Positions 20,220-32,100 of a stretch of 64,000 nucleotides of DNA are shown here, piece by piece. How positions within the stretch are numbered: position 1 is the first letter of the stretch; each line of letters opens with the position of its first letter. The notes beneath the pieces are model-generated. The model saw only the letters and a list, made by a program, of their open reading frames with translations, ran no database searches and was not told where the DNA came from. The stretch is from Augochlora pura. Its lineage: Eukaryota > Arthropoda > Insecta > Hymenoptera > Halictidae. The stretch covers positions 23,237,782-23,301,781 of the forward strand of contig NC_135773.1 in the NCBI RefSeq assembly GCF_028453695.1. The letters are read 5' to 3'. The translations under genes and the position numbers were made by a program.

Positions 20220-23139
20220 ATGAAGTCGGCCGAGGGCCAGAAGCAGAGCAACATGTCCCAGTCGTTCTTCGTCTCTAGGAATCTGCCGGATTCGTGCAGG
20301 GGCTACCAGAATAGGAAGGTGCAGTATTCGTCGACTAGCAGGAGCGGAAGGTAGGAATGAATTAAACGAAGCTTCTGCCTTCTTATTTCTGTATACCTAA
20401 CTGGTTAAACGCTTCGACTGAGCAAAAGTAACTTAATATTGTTATTCATCTTCTGAAGTCTATGCTGCTATAGCGTTTAACCTGTTAGACGATAGTACAG
20501 CCAATAGACAGTTGCGAAAATATTCCCAAGGAGTCCGGAGGCTGTGACGAGCTGCTATTCCTCTTCGACGACTTACAAGCCGGGCTACGTCTGCTCCAAA
20601 TCGCCGCACGCTAAATGCTTGCGACCTCACGGCAGCGAGGCGGCGCACGATGCTCATCCGACTCTCGCGAAACTCGACAAAGGCAAGCATTATCCATCCA
20701 TCGTCCCTAACAAGGCCAAAATCCGCTACGAAGACGAGCTGATCAACAACGAGAAATTCAAGTTCATCGACGACGAGCTGGAGAACATGACGGAGGACAA
20801 CGCGGAGTATGCGGAAGAGGAAGGTACCGATTCTGTTCCGAAAAGGCGATCGACGTTCTCGATACTCTTAGAAAAATTACTATAGATAAATATATCGTCT
20901 ATGCGTCGTTAAAATTAAGATTAGCAAATGACATTAATAATTCGATATTTGATAAAATTGAGATGGGTCGGGAGGTGCACAGGTCGGTTAATTCAGTCGA
21001 TCGACGTCTCGATACTCTTAGAAAAATTACTATAGATAAATATACCATCTATGCATCGTTAAAATTAAGATTAGCAAATGACATTAACAATTCGATATTT
21101 GATAAAATTGCGAGGCGATTGGGTCGGTTAATTCGAGTTGATTCGACAGAGGATGATCACGCGGACACGGATGAATTCCTGAACAAGGAGTACGGCGAGC
21201 ACGAGGCGGACGACGAGATAGAGGAGTCCGACTCGTCTCCGCAGCCTCATCGAGCACAGAGAGCCTGCAAGAAAGACGTGGAGCTGAGGCAGCTGCGATG
21301 GAAGACCGTCGGTCAGCAGGAGGATCCGCGTCGGCTCCGCTGTCCGAAGCGTGTCCTGGCTGTCAGCCAAGGCCATTCGCAAACCCCAAGGTTCCTACGA
21401 TTTTATTAGCTGTTTCGACTGTTTATCTGATGTCTAGAATACTCGAATTTTACATAGTAAATTTGCAGTAAATATTTTTTATCAAATAGAAGACAGAAAC
21501 TGATTTAACTAGCTTTTCAATTCTGCTTAATAATAAGCAGATAATAATAAGAACGAAATTCGCGTTATTTCTACTTCTGATAAAAATTGTTTAGTTCATA
21601 TATAACTTGCGCACTCGTTAAACAGAGGTTAAATTAAATAATTCAGTACAGATGGTGTCTATGATCGAAATATCATTAAAAATCTCAGATATCATTAAAT
21701 TCTAATCTAAAATAAATTATTTTTTATTATATTTAACTACAATAATATTTTATTATATTTATTAGATTAATCTAAAATTTCATTAAAAATCTCATTCATA
21801 TGAAAGTATCGACAGGATGGCAATGTCGAGAGAAGTTTAACGCGATGGATGTATCAGAATAGTGTTTCGAGTATAACAGGCTTAAGGATGGTTAATTAGA
21901 AGCCGCCGTCCGTAATTAGATACTACCACTACGAGCACGAGGTTCCCGAGCCCTTATCAGAAGAAGACTTCGTCCCAACGTCAATGAAAAGTTTAAACAG
22001 GAGATCGATGGACCACCATCATTGGTCACCGTCGCGTGGTGACCCGATTCGATACGAGACGACGTCCATGCCTGTCCAGCCGAGTCGCCGTGCCCGCACC
22101 AAGCCGGACGTCGACCAGCTTTTGGAGGAGGAGCTCGGCAAAACGAGACAGTGCCATCGTTGCGGCAGCCTGTCGAGCAGAAAGCCCGCGCCGCCTTTGC
22201 GGAACAGCTGCAGATTCAACAATTGCACGGGATTTCCTACCAAGGGACCAATCGGTACTCTCGATTTATCTGCTCTCAATCTATTTCAATTATTTGCTCT
22301 CTCTCTCTCATTTATTTGCCACACTGAAATTCTCTAGTTCCATCGTTTCACTATTTATTTTTACAATATTATTTGCTACAGTTCTACCATCTCAAAATTT
22401 GTGTCACTTATCTGCTATATAATTCTTTAATTTTATTATTTAGCTTGATTTCTATTTACATGTTATCTATAGCAAAATTGTATAGCAATATTTTGTTACG
22501 TCTATTGTTTCACTATTTATCTTTACGATATTATTTGGTACAGTTCCACGATCTCAAAATTTGTGTCACTTATCTCCTTTATAATTCTTTAATTTTATTA
22601 TTTAGCTTGATTTCTATTTACATGTTATCTATAGCAAAATTGTATAGCAATATTTTGTTACGTCTATCGTTTCACTATTTATTTTTACGATATTATTTGG
22701 TACAGTTTCATGAGCTCAAAATTTGTCCAACTTATCTGCTCTATAATATTTTCAGTATAGTATTATTTAATTCCGATTAACAACAGTCGGCATGTTAAAA
22801 TGCGACCGACACTCACCCCGATCGTCTCCGACTCTTTAAGGTGAGAATCAGGAGAGCTACGATCAACTGTACTGCGGCCACTGTATCCTGAGGCACAGCC
22901 CCGAGGTCGCGAACGGCGCCGGCCCGCATCCCCTGTACCCGACGAAGCAACGAAAGCCCCGGGACGTGAAATCCCCGACGAAATACCAGATGTCGGAGCA
23001 AGATCACATCGAGCAGCTAGCGAACGACTATTCGCGCACCATGTCGAAGCTCCATCGAAAGTCCGCGGACTACGAGAGGGCGAAGCATTCGCTGCACACT
23101 TGCGGCCTGCCGCACCTGTTGTCCCGTTACGGGGATTAA
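20220..23139 (+). CDS. Unrecognised 432-aa protein with cysteine pairs, five exons
   Basis: Exons 20220-20350, 20531-20823, 21150-21390, 21920-22254 and 22841-23139. All introns are GT-AG and all four junction phases agree, which strongly supports a real gene. I do not recognise the family. Residues 1-44 are S/R/Q-rich. Residues 110-180 are strongly acidic (stretches such as EDNAEYAEEE). A cysteine cluster follows: C300-x2-C303, C319-x4-C324, C345-x2-C348 with H352, a pattern that could bind zinc. The C-terminus (about 350-432) is basic and hydrophilic, with DHIEQLANDYSRTM probably helical. There is no signal peptide or membrane segment, so it is likely cytoplasmic or nuclear. The start ATG at 20220 is the first in the exon, with M12 as an alternative. 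It lies 576 bp behind the Not gene on the same strand. Confidence 0.8.
20845..21149 (+). repeat. 150-bp tandem duplication in intron 2 of the unknown gene
   Basis: GATACTCTTAGAAAAATTAC recurs at 20861 and 21011 (period 150). The copies differ at few positions, and a partial third start (GGGTCGGTTAATTC) lies by the acceptor. The duplication fills almost the whole 326-bp intron. Both copies are stop-free in the frame of exon 3. Confidence 0.85.
22340..22765 (+). repeat. 162-bp tandem repeat, about 2.6 copies, in intron 4 of the unknown gene
   Basis: GTTTCACTATTTAT recurs at 22345, 22507 and 22669, an exact period of 162 bp. Copies 1 and 2 are nearly identical. The repeat makes up most of the 586-bp intron and produces a hydrophobic, repetitive open frame that is not a credible protein. 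Confidence 0.9.
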
Positions 23140-23339
23140 AAATCATCGGCCCCGAGCCGGCAACAACCAGCCCCGCCTCGCGAGACGAAACGGAGCCACG
23201 GAGAAACTTTTTGCCCGACGGAGAAAGAAAGGAAACGAAGAGACTGTGATGCGGAGGGACTAGATTACATTTCTGGGATCGACTGACAAAAAAAATCGTT
23301 TCTGAAACTCGTACATAGTATTTTCGTATGTTTCGTTCC

Positions 23340-23439
23340 NNNNNNNNNNNNNNNNNNNNNNNNNNNNNNNNNNNNNNNNNNNNNNNNNNNNNNNNNNNNN
23401 NNNNNNNNNNNNNNNNNNNNNNNNNNNNNNNNNNNNNNN
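23340..23439. other. Assembly gap (100 N)
   Basis: Exactly 100 Ns, followed by A-rich sequence. The true size is unknown. Confidence 0.99.
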
Positions 23440-23862
23440 AAAAAAATTGATGAAAAAAAAAAACAATTGTAGAGAGTCCCGTTCTATTGTAATTTATCGC
23501 GGATCGACGGGGCGCGGAAATTCAACCGTAGAATGTACCGCGACGTTAGTAACTATTCACTAAATAATTATCGTTTCTCTCGCTCTATTCTAACAGCTCC
23601 CCTTAATCCCCTCCCTCCCCTTCCTTCCCCGTTGTCCAGTAATCCCTCACTCGTTGTGTAATATATATTTTTGTAACTGTTCCTCGAGCCGTGTAGGTGT
23701 TGCCCCATGGATTCACGAAAGAAGCACTAGGTAGCACGAGTGTACATATAGGCGAAGCTAAAATCCCGACTAGAGAGTTCGATATGTCCCTCTTTTTGCT
23801 TACACGTTTTTTGGTGTGTATGTGTGTGTGTATGGTGTGGTTCTTCGCTGCGAGCACCGTCT

Positions 23863-23865
<3 letters not shown>

Positions 23866-23920
<55 letters not shown>
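23866..23920. repeat. Poly-C tract (C55)
   Basis: 55 uninterrupted C, followed by A and six more C. It is the longest homopolymer in the window. The opposite strand is a long G-run. Confidence 0.95.
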
Positions 23921-24049
23921 ACCCCCCGACGCCCCCCGGACCCAGTGTCCCCTATGTCTACGTAAAGTGGCAGACCCACCCCCCCGCCCACCCACAAATG
24001 CTGTGTTTCGTTCCGCGTTACACACATACACGCGTACATGTTGCAACAG

Positions 24050-24055
24050 AATAAA
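24050..24055 (+). terminator. Candidate polyadenylation signal AATAAA
   Basis: The first AATAAA seen downstream of the unknown gene's stop, about 0.9 kb away and beyond the C55 tract. A weak TGTGGCTGTA stretch follows within 25 bases. Confidence 0.35.
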
Positions 24056-26501
24056 TCCCTCGAATCTGTATCTGTGGCTGTACTTTCATCCCGACCCCGG
24101 CGATCTTTCACAGCTGATTTTACAGTTGCTTGTAGCAAGGTGAATATCTGGTGTACAGGATCGTCTGAATTTAATTTTCAGGTTATGTTTCAGGTTTTAT
24201 TTGATCGAAGAATCATTTTTTTTATTTAGATTTTCATTCACGCAGCGTCGCGTTATTTTAAAATAGGAGAGAACTATTTTTGTTCTTTCTTTTGCTATAA
24301 TAATGCATAGCGTCAACGATTTTAAACTTTTTTAAAAAAATGTTCCATTCAGCGATAAGAAAATCATAGACAATTTACGGAGAATCAACTGTGGTTCTTC
24401 CTTAAAAATTCCTCGAGCTAGAATTAATTTCACAGTTCTTTATAACAGAAAAACGAAATGTTTCTATTTTGAAAAAAATCACGTGCGAAGTTTCGTAAAT
24501 CACGTGGAAAGTTTACCATAAAAGAACGTAAGAATTATAATTAATAAATTGAATGCAGATTTGAATTAGAAATTTATATTAAATAGTGCCAGCATCGGCG
24601 GTCAAACTATTGCTATAAATTAATTTTTATTATTTAAAAAATTCAAAGACAATACTTATCTTAATTTTACAAATTAAAAGATAATATCTATTTTCATCTC
24701 AGGCATATTAAAATAGTGGAAGATAGAATTTTTATCGCGAGTCTGTCTCATAATTACATTGCAAGGAGTTAACGATATTTCACTATTAATTTATTATTAA
24801 CGATACTGTACCGTCAACAATATAGTATCAAAAATGTGTCTATTAAGATTCGATCAACGTATCGACGTTCCAATATATTCGCGAGATGAACGTGAAAGTA
24901 AGTTTCTCCGGGGTAGCGACAGAATCTTAATTACACGTAAAGATTTTTCGTATCCCGTGGAATGCGAGCAAAGGTATTTCAGCGGACGATGATAAGGCAA
25001 CAATTAAGCCGGAGAGAATCTTTCCGCGTCGGCGGAGCTTTTTTTTTTCTTCCTCCTCCGGCTAATAATCGGCAGTAATTAATTAGCGGTGTGTCTCACG
25101 GTCTTTCTGGGATTTTATTCGTTCCGCGGCGGGAAAGGGAGGGAGGGAGGAGGGAGAGGGGGAGGGGGCTGGCTTTTTGCCCCGGGCCACAAAGGTTGGA
25201 GGATCCCCCCTCCCCCGGCCGCGGCTTTTGTTTAAATATTAATAACGTGCTAAGGTTTCGGTCGCTCTTCCGTGGCGCCGCGGCAGAACGCGCTTTGTTC
25301 AATTAAACTTAATATCTTTATTATATCTGAGCGTCGGTGGCCGGGTATTATTTTGTTGCCGGGGCGAGTCTGAAGTAAGAGGGTTGTTCGAGATGAAACC
25401 GTGGTTTCGTGCTTCGCGCGGAAAATCCATCGGGTTCGGCGAACGGGGTTTCTACAATTATTCCTTGATTGGTTCATTGAATCCTTCGTGAAATGTTCCT
25501 ACCCTTTAATTTATTACGATGCCGGTATTATTGAATCGTTCGCCGGAAATGAGAATTAATTATTGAAACGCGGATCTTCACGCGAAGTAACGATCGGCTG
25601 TGTTAATTTCAAAAAGACTGAAATAAAAGAAAGTTGCCTCCGTGGTTTTAATGGATTGGATATAATATATTATTTTCTCTATAGTATAATATATATTAGT
25701 CTCGCAATTGATATATAATTATTAATACTGCTAGACTATATTATCGAAAAATGCTATCACTCAATAAGACGGTCAACAATATCTCACATATCATTGATTT
25801 AATCAATGAACACTTTGCTGTTTTGAAGATCGGCTCGCATGTCTGTTCATGTTGTTTAAACATTCCTAGATTATTCTGGCAGCGGAGTGGTTTGCCAAAA
25901 CCCGGGGTGTCGTTTCTATGAACTGAACGACAATCGAGGAAACAGATACGATATGGTAGTCGTTGTGTCCGCACACGCACGAGCCACTCAACCATCGTAA
26001 TTCCGCTATGGAAAAATCTGACGTGGTGGATGACGTTGGTAACTAATATTCGCTCGTTACGTGCGCCCCTTTTGTCGTCGTGATAAATTAGCCGTCGACC
26101 CATGTCAAAGGGCTACAAAGAAAGCAAACCTTCGATAGAGAATCGTACGGACTTCGCTATCGCGCGGCGATATCGATCGGAAATGCAATCCCTCTAATTT
26201 GTTGCTAACACTGTCGACAATCGTATCGATTCTGATAATGCGACCTCTCGTTGATTTTCAAAGACCGCGTTGCCCGAGATCAGGTGAATCTTGGCTAGAA
26301 TATTGGTTGTTTAAAAGTCTAATTTTAAAAGTTTAATTTTAATTAGATTAATTTTGCACTGACAACTGTTTTTATATTCGTCCATGAATATAAAAGCTTC
26401 AATTTTGTTTCATAAGTTGCTTTAACATCTAGTAACTCGTTTATATTAATTTTAAATATTCTGCTTTTATCGCGGCCGAAACGATTTCGAAATAACAATA
26501 T
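24056..26501. other. Intergenic, no gene seen
   Basis: AT-rich to about 24900, then mixed, with a purine-rich G tract near 25131-25170. A 120-codon minus-strand open frame at 25741-26103 has no recognised domain or splice context and is not called. Confidence 0.4.
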
Positions 26502-26747
26502 TTAACCCTTTGCTGTCGGTTGACGACTCCAAGACGCCGCTGAGAATGATCACGCCACGTTTCAAAACAATTTTTATCAAGTCTATTCGTGTTCAAAAAT
26601 TGTCGAGAGCTGTCAACTGTAAATCACAAAATTTTACTCCATAACGTATAAAATACTCCAAAGTTATATAAAATGGAGGCGCTGCGAGTCTAAAAAACAT
26701 TTACTTTGGATTTCCACTTGAAACGGCCTTCGACTGCAAAGGGTTAA
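26502..26747. mobile_element. TTAA-flanked MITE, copy F (246 bp, reverse orientation)
   Basis: A perfect TTAA stands at both ends. The left end is CCCTTTGCTGTCGG and the right end CGACTGCAAAGGG. The reverse complement of the right side (AGTCGAAGGCCGTTTCAAG, then AATCCAAA) matches the left side of copies A and C, so this copy is inverted relative to them. Confidence 0.8.
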
Positions 26748-27057
26748 GATAATGTCAAGGTCGTCGAATTTTCATATTCCTTTTAATAGTATCGCTTATA
26801 AAATCCAGAGTCGGAAGTTCGAAATCAGTGCCGAAGGGATCGGCGGTTTTTTTTCTTCGAAAAATCCTTGCGGCGAATCGCGGTACGAAAGTGCGGCCGA
26901 AGAGTCGAAAAGGGAGAACAGTTCCCCAGGATGCTGGATAGAGGAGGAAGAGGGGCGATCGGTCGAAAGAGAAGGACAAAGGGTCGGTAGAGAGAGAAAG
27001 AGGGCGGAATAGAGAGAAAGGGTGGGAGGAAGAGATAGAGAGAGAGAAAAGAGAGAC

Positions 27058-27109
<52 letters not shown>

Positions 27110-27497
27110 GAGCCACGGCGAAAGAGAAGTGAAACCGTGGCGCGCGCGCGGGGGAGGGTGGAAGAGGAAAGGAGACAGTTTACTGGGGGTAGGGTGAGAC
27201 CCCACAAAGGCAGTGGGGCTCTTTTGATTCGCGAGCTAATTGGAATGCCGCGGATGCCAACGACGATGGAACGGGGGTTGGGTTATCCCCCTTTCCCGAT
27301 GGTGGGGGGTTGCCGGGGGTCTTGGAAGTCCTGGTGTAACCCAGGGGATAGGCGGAGCTTACATCTCGCGTAGAGGGTGTAGCTCGAGATATCGGAGAGG
27401 CTTATCACCTCCGCTCTCTTTTCTCTGCCCGTCGATTTTTGATCCGCCGTGATTCCGTTTTACATGTCACGGCCTCCGATATTTTCAGGCTGCCATC
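26748..27497. other. Purine-rich non-coding region
   Basis: Dominated by G/A-rich sequence around the GA microsatellite at 27061-27106. The serine/leucine-rich open frames here are low-complexity translations of the repeat. Confidence 0.45.
27061..27106. repeat. (GA)23 microsatellite
   Basis: A perfect GA run inside a wider purine-rich stretch. Confidence 0.95.
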
Positions 27498-27826
27498 ATT
27501 TTACACAGCATCGTTGTTTTACAAACCGTGAAAACTTCCCTATAGAATATCCTTTAGTAGAACAACTTTACTATATTACTTTATCCTAGAACAACGAATT
27601 AGATTTCTGTCGAAAATTTTATTACTATTAAATATTACTATTATAATTTATAACTATTATAACTATTATATATATTATTTATTACTATTATTTTACACAG
27701 TATTTGTTTTACAAACCGTGAAAACTTCCCCATAGAATATCCTTTAATGGAACAACTTTACTATATTACTTTATCCTAGAACAACGAATTAGATTTCTGA
27801 GGAAAATTTTATTACTATTAAATACA
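27498..27826. repeat. 190-bp direct tandem duplication, two copies
   Basis: ACAAACCGTGAAAACTTCCC recurs at 27521 and 27711, about 135 matching bases per copy, separated by a (TATTA)n-like spacer. Confidence 0.85.
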
Positions 27827-29069
27827 GAGCTCGAAATTTGTATAAAGCCATAATGATATAATAAATAAAATTTCCATAAAGATATCTTCGTGCAATCTTA
27901 TATTTTTTTGTATAATGGCTCGGATAGCATTTTAGGATTAATAAGAACAATATCTCTAGAATAAAACTTAGAACAACCCCGTGGGGTTATCAGCGACCCC
28001 ACGATATTTTTAAATTGTCTGAACACGTCTGACGAAATATACTAAATATTGAAATATTGAGGTGCTTGATATTTTATGCTTTGAAAATAACGAATAATGT
28101 TTTATTCAGATTTGATTTCGCCAAGTATTAAATGCACACTTAACTCTATGATTTTACTATAAAATCTATCCATTTCATACGTGATTTTTTACTTTCTTAA
28201 CCTATTCATACATTGCAATACATGCACAAAATCCGCAGTCCGGTCGCATCAAGCTCTGAAGCGGAGGAAACATTTTCGATCGCGAAGGGTTAAATTTATA
28301 TCCGGAAATGTGCCCTCGACCAAAATCGCGGAACACCCTCCATTACCGGGGATCCACTGAATTAATTAAACAATCGTCGAATCGGCCCGGTCGGAGCATC
28401 GACGAAATCGGATCGATAAGCGGCGGGTCAATTGAGCGAAGCGGAGACGACGGTGTCGGATCCGTATCCTCGCGGGTTCAAACAAATGGCGGATATCGTT
28501 TCCCGGTTGCCTATTCACTCTGTCCTCGTTTCGGGTTGGTACCCGCTACGCGGCGGCGGCGGCGGAGGGTCGCCGCCGGCTAATTGAAATCGGAGGAAAC
28601 CGCTCGTGACGTTTTCCTCCGCTCGGACGGCGACGAAGCGCAACACAAATTTTATTACGGCGCGCCTCTATCCACTTCGTTAGATACCACTTTGTTTATC
28701 ATTCGCGGATATTAAAATCGGCGGGGTGGTGTGCCGCGTGCGTGTGGCCTCCCTACACCCGTACCCCGGGGTCGCGTGCAACGAAACCAACCCCTTTCGT
28801 CCCTTCGTTTCTCCGAGCCTCGACGCCGCCGCACGGAGGGCAATTTCCATAAATCCGCGGAAGCGTTTTCGGTGGCTTGCGAAGCCGCGATGGATCCGCG
28901 TTTCGAGATTAAAAACCGACGGCTAAGAATTCAACTCGTTCGAGCTCTGATGCCATCGAGCCGCTCCACCTCCTCATCCTCCACCTCCGCCACCGCCACC
29001 TCTTCCGCCCCCGCTTTTTTATTACTTTTCCACCGGTCGCCGTTTATGAAATTACGGCCGCTGACGGAT

Positions 29070-29121
<52 letters not shown>

Positions 29122-32100
29122 CGCGCGCGCGTGTTTTTTTTTCATTCTGCTCGACGAGCTAATTGCCGAGCGTCCTCCAGCCGACGAATTGGAACCGGCG
29201 AATTGATGTAACCGGCCCGAAATTATGTCAAAGCGTATCGCGGAAACGTGTTATTAAACGCGCTTTTTTAAATGTCCGACGGATAATCGACGTTGAAATA
29301 TTTGTAATTTGAACCCTTTGGCGAGGAAAACTCGGTATGGCCCTTCGCGTTTATCGCTTTTACGTTCGAGCAGGACCATTATTTCGGCGCCGATCGGGCT
29401 CATTTCCGGTTTTAATTCGCGCGCATTACCCTGCCACGGGGTGGTATCGTCGACAATTTTTCATCTCTCGATAGGAGCTTGTTGCCTTGGAAAATTTATC
29501 GTTCTCGCCGAGAGGTGCTCACGAAGAATTTTGTACGATTCGAGAGCATTGAAGTGGGTAGAATTTATTTCGAATATCAAAGCGTTCGTTTCGATAAGAT
29601 AGGAAAGCGTTTCGATCTTTTCTTTCGTCGTTTAGATAATTCTTTGTAACCATAAGCGGACTAGGAACGCGGTAAATTTTCATTAACTCGAAGAGTCGCA
29701 GGAGGTTGAATACTAAAATGTTTTTACTATTATATGTAATGGTATAAAGCTAGGCGATCTATCGATAACAACGAGATTACGTAAGAAACACAACGCCCCG
29801 AAAATTTCGAAATCCCCCGGAAGATTAAGGGGTTGGAATCGCAGCGGTGCGTACAAAACCGTGATCACAGGAATTGTCGGCGGGATCAAAGAGCATTCCT
29901 TTGCGCGCAGCATACCAGTAGCCCACCTCCGATTCATATCGAACTGGATCCGTGCTCGACTTAGACAATTTCTAAAATCGAAAGCTAAACTTTCATAATT
30001 TAATACCGAACAAGGCTGCGTGTTCAAATACTTTGCGACATCGCGAAGAAATCGGTGGATTAAATAAATATTACGAAATCAGGAACTCATGAGGTATCCA
30101 GGGTAATCTCTGTGTGTTTCGGACGAGGCGGCCCGCTACCTCGGCACGGTCCAATTAACGTTGTAGATGCGATAACAAGTGGCCGCCGTTTAATTTATCG
30201 CAGGAACGAAACGACTGGCCCCCCGCTACAAATTGCAATATTCTTTCGAGACTCGCTGTCTCGCGTCACCGAACAACATGACCGATGCTCCCGTTATTAA
30301 GGGCCGTGAGAAGCATACAAATATTTTCGCTGCGATTAGTCGCGGCCAATGTGAACGGTCCTGCACCTGCATCTACGAAACCAACACCATACATCATAAC
30401 TTCGATCACCGCGCATCGGTGCGCGAAGAGCTTCAATAACGATGCAATCTCATTCAGACGCGCGCCAGCGATGGGTACGAACGAACACCCGCCGCGGACC
30501 GAAACAATCCCCGATCTTTCAGGTTACAAATAATAGCGAGAGCGACGAAGCTATCTCTGATCTAGAAAATTCCGATTTAGAAAATACTTTCAGTGATTTT
30601 ACGTTTATCGTTTGGTTTCAATTACCATTAGTTACATTTTGCCAAGGAATTTGTCTCGGATTCCTGTGACGTCATAGAACGCATTATGAATTCGTGCGAT
30701 TTTTCAACAATCCTACCGTCCAAATGTACTATACAATATCCATCGTTAACTATTCGATTAATTAAGATTTAAACAAGCTTTCCTGCCTCAATGTTCACAA
30801 CCATATAATTTCTATGAGATCGAGATGTTTAAATAGCGAATAAATAGTTTACAAAGTCTCTATATCAGAGTTACTAGATTCACGTAAAATTAAGCAGCCT
30901 AATTTTGTATTCACCTAAGAAGATAGTTTGAGCTACCATTTAATGGCAAGAACAGTGAATTTGTTTGTGGTTTCATCAAACGATGGGCACTTCGCAGCTG
31001 TCGCTAATCGCGACCACGAATATACATGTCGTAAAAAGCATAACCGCTTCGCCGGAACAGCCTGGCAGGGGGACGTACGCAGAGGGGTTGCGTACGGCTC
31101 GCATTCATAACATCAGACGGGGTAATAAAAGTCAGCACTCCCACCCTCTCTTTCTACTTCGCCCCCGCTATCGACTCGAGGACCGGTAGGGGTCGCGGAG
31201 GCGCGTAGGTGAATCAAAAAGCGACAAGAAAGGGACGCGACACGGCGCGTATTATACGATAACGTCGCTGGATTTTCCACACGAAAATAGGACGTATTAT
31301 CCATCCACCGACAAGTTATGCACTCTTCGAATCTAGCGATTACTTTGCTTCATGCGAGGTAATGTAAGCAAAATTAAATCGACGCCAATGGACGTCTATA
31401 AAATTTTCGATCAAAGCCGGAACATATTCTTCATCCCCTAACAACCTTACACAATATTTAAACCTGGCCGTGTCCTATTTTCAAATAAAATAAAATATTA
31501 AAACTTGAATAAGCTCTGCTCGAGTTGGTGAATCTAACGTAGAAGTTAATTTTCGAAATTTCTGCGCCGTGACGCGAGCGTTGACAAAGCGAACGTACCA
31601 GAAATTCCGCGAGGATTCATTAAACGTTTCTTCCATGCGAGAGGGTGGCCGGATCAAAGATCGCGCAGCGTGGCCGATTAAGGGGAAGAATGATCGTATC
31701 TTCGACAGTCATTTTGTCCCCGAATATAATCCCCCTCGCTGTAAACTACTTGTTCGCAAGCGTGCCCCCCCTCCATCCCCCCGGTTCGCCAAGGGGTCAA
31801 GTGCCAGTTGCGGAGCATCAGAGGGGGAGTGGACCCGCCACCGAAAGAATCGCAACTATTTCATTTCGGAACAGATTAGACGGATTAGCGACCGACGACA
31901 CGGCGAAACGCTATTTAGGACTGTCAGTTATGTGACTGCATTCCGCAGGGGTTACCGGGGAATATTATTTTTCCGAAATCATCCGCGCAACGCCGTGGTA
32001 CCTACACACCCCTCCGCCTCCATCGTGGTTCGCGTTTTTATACCCTTTGTCCCTTTTATGCTCTTCTCGTAACAATTTGCCGCGCTGTGTATATCGTGTA

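Larger units (their letters stand above)
23140..24055 (+). other. Probable 3' UTR of the unknown gene, containing a gap and C55
   Basis: From the stop at 23137 to the first AATAAA at 24050. It includes A-rich sequence around a 100-N gap, a (GT)n patch near 23815-23832 and a 55-base poly-C run. Open frames through the C-run are poly-proline or poly-glycine translations and are rejected. Confidence 0.45.

Noticed and set aside
22373..22780. 135-codon hydrophobic open frame, apparently a membrane protein with repeats
   Set aside because: It is the translation of the 162-bp intronic tandem repeat between exons 4 and 5 of the unknown gene; the repetition explains the lack of stops.
23603..24143. 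Poly-proline and poly-glycine open frames
   Set aside because: Translations of the C55 tract on both strands, in a probable 3' UTR.
25741..26103. 120-codon minus-strand open frame that at first suggested a transposase remnant
   Set aside because: No catalytic motif, terminal repeats or recognisable family signature could be pointed to.
26755..27207. Serine/leucine-rich open frames on the minus strand
   Set aside because: Translations of the GA microsatellite and its purine-rich flanks.
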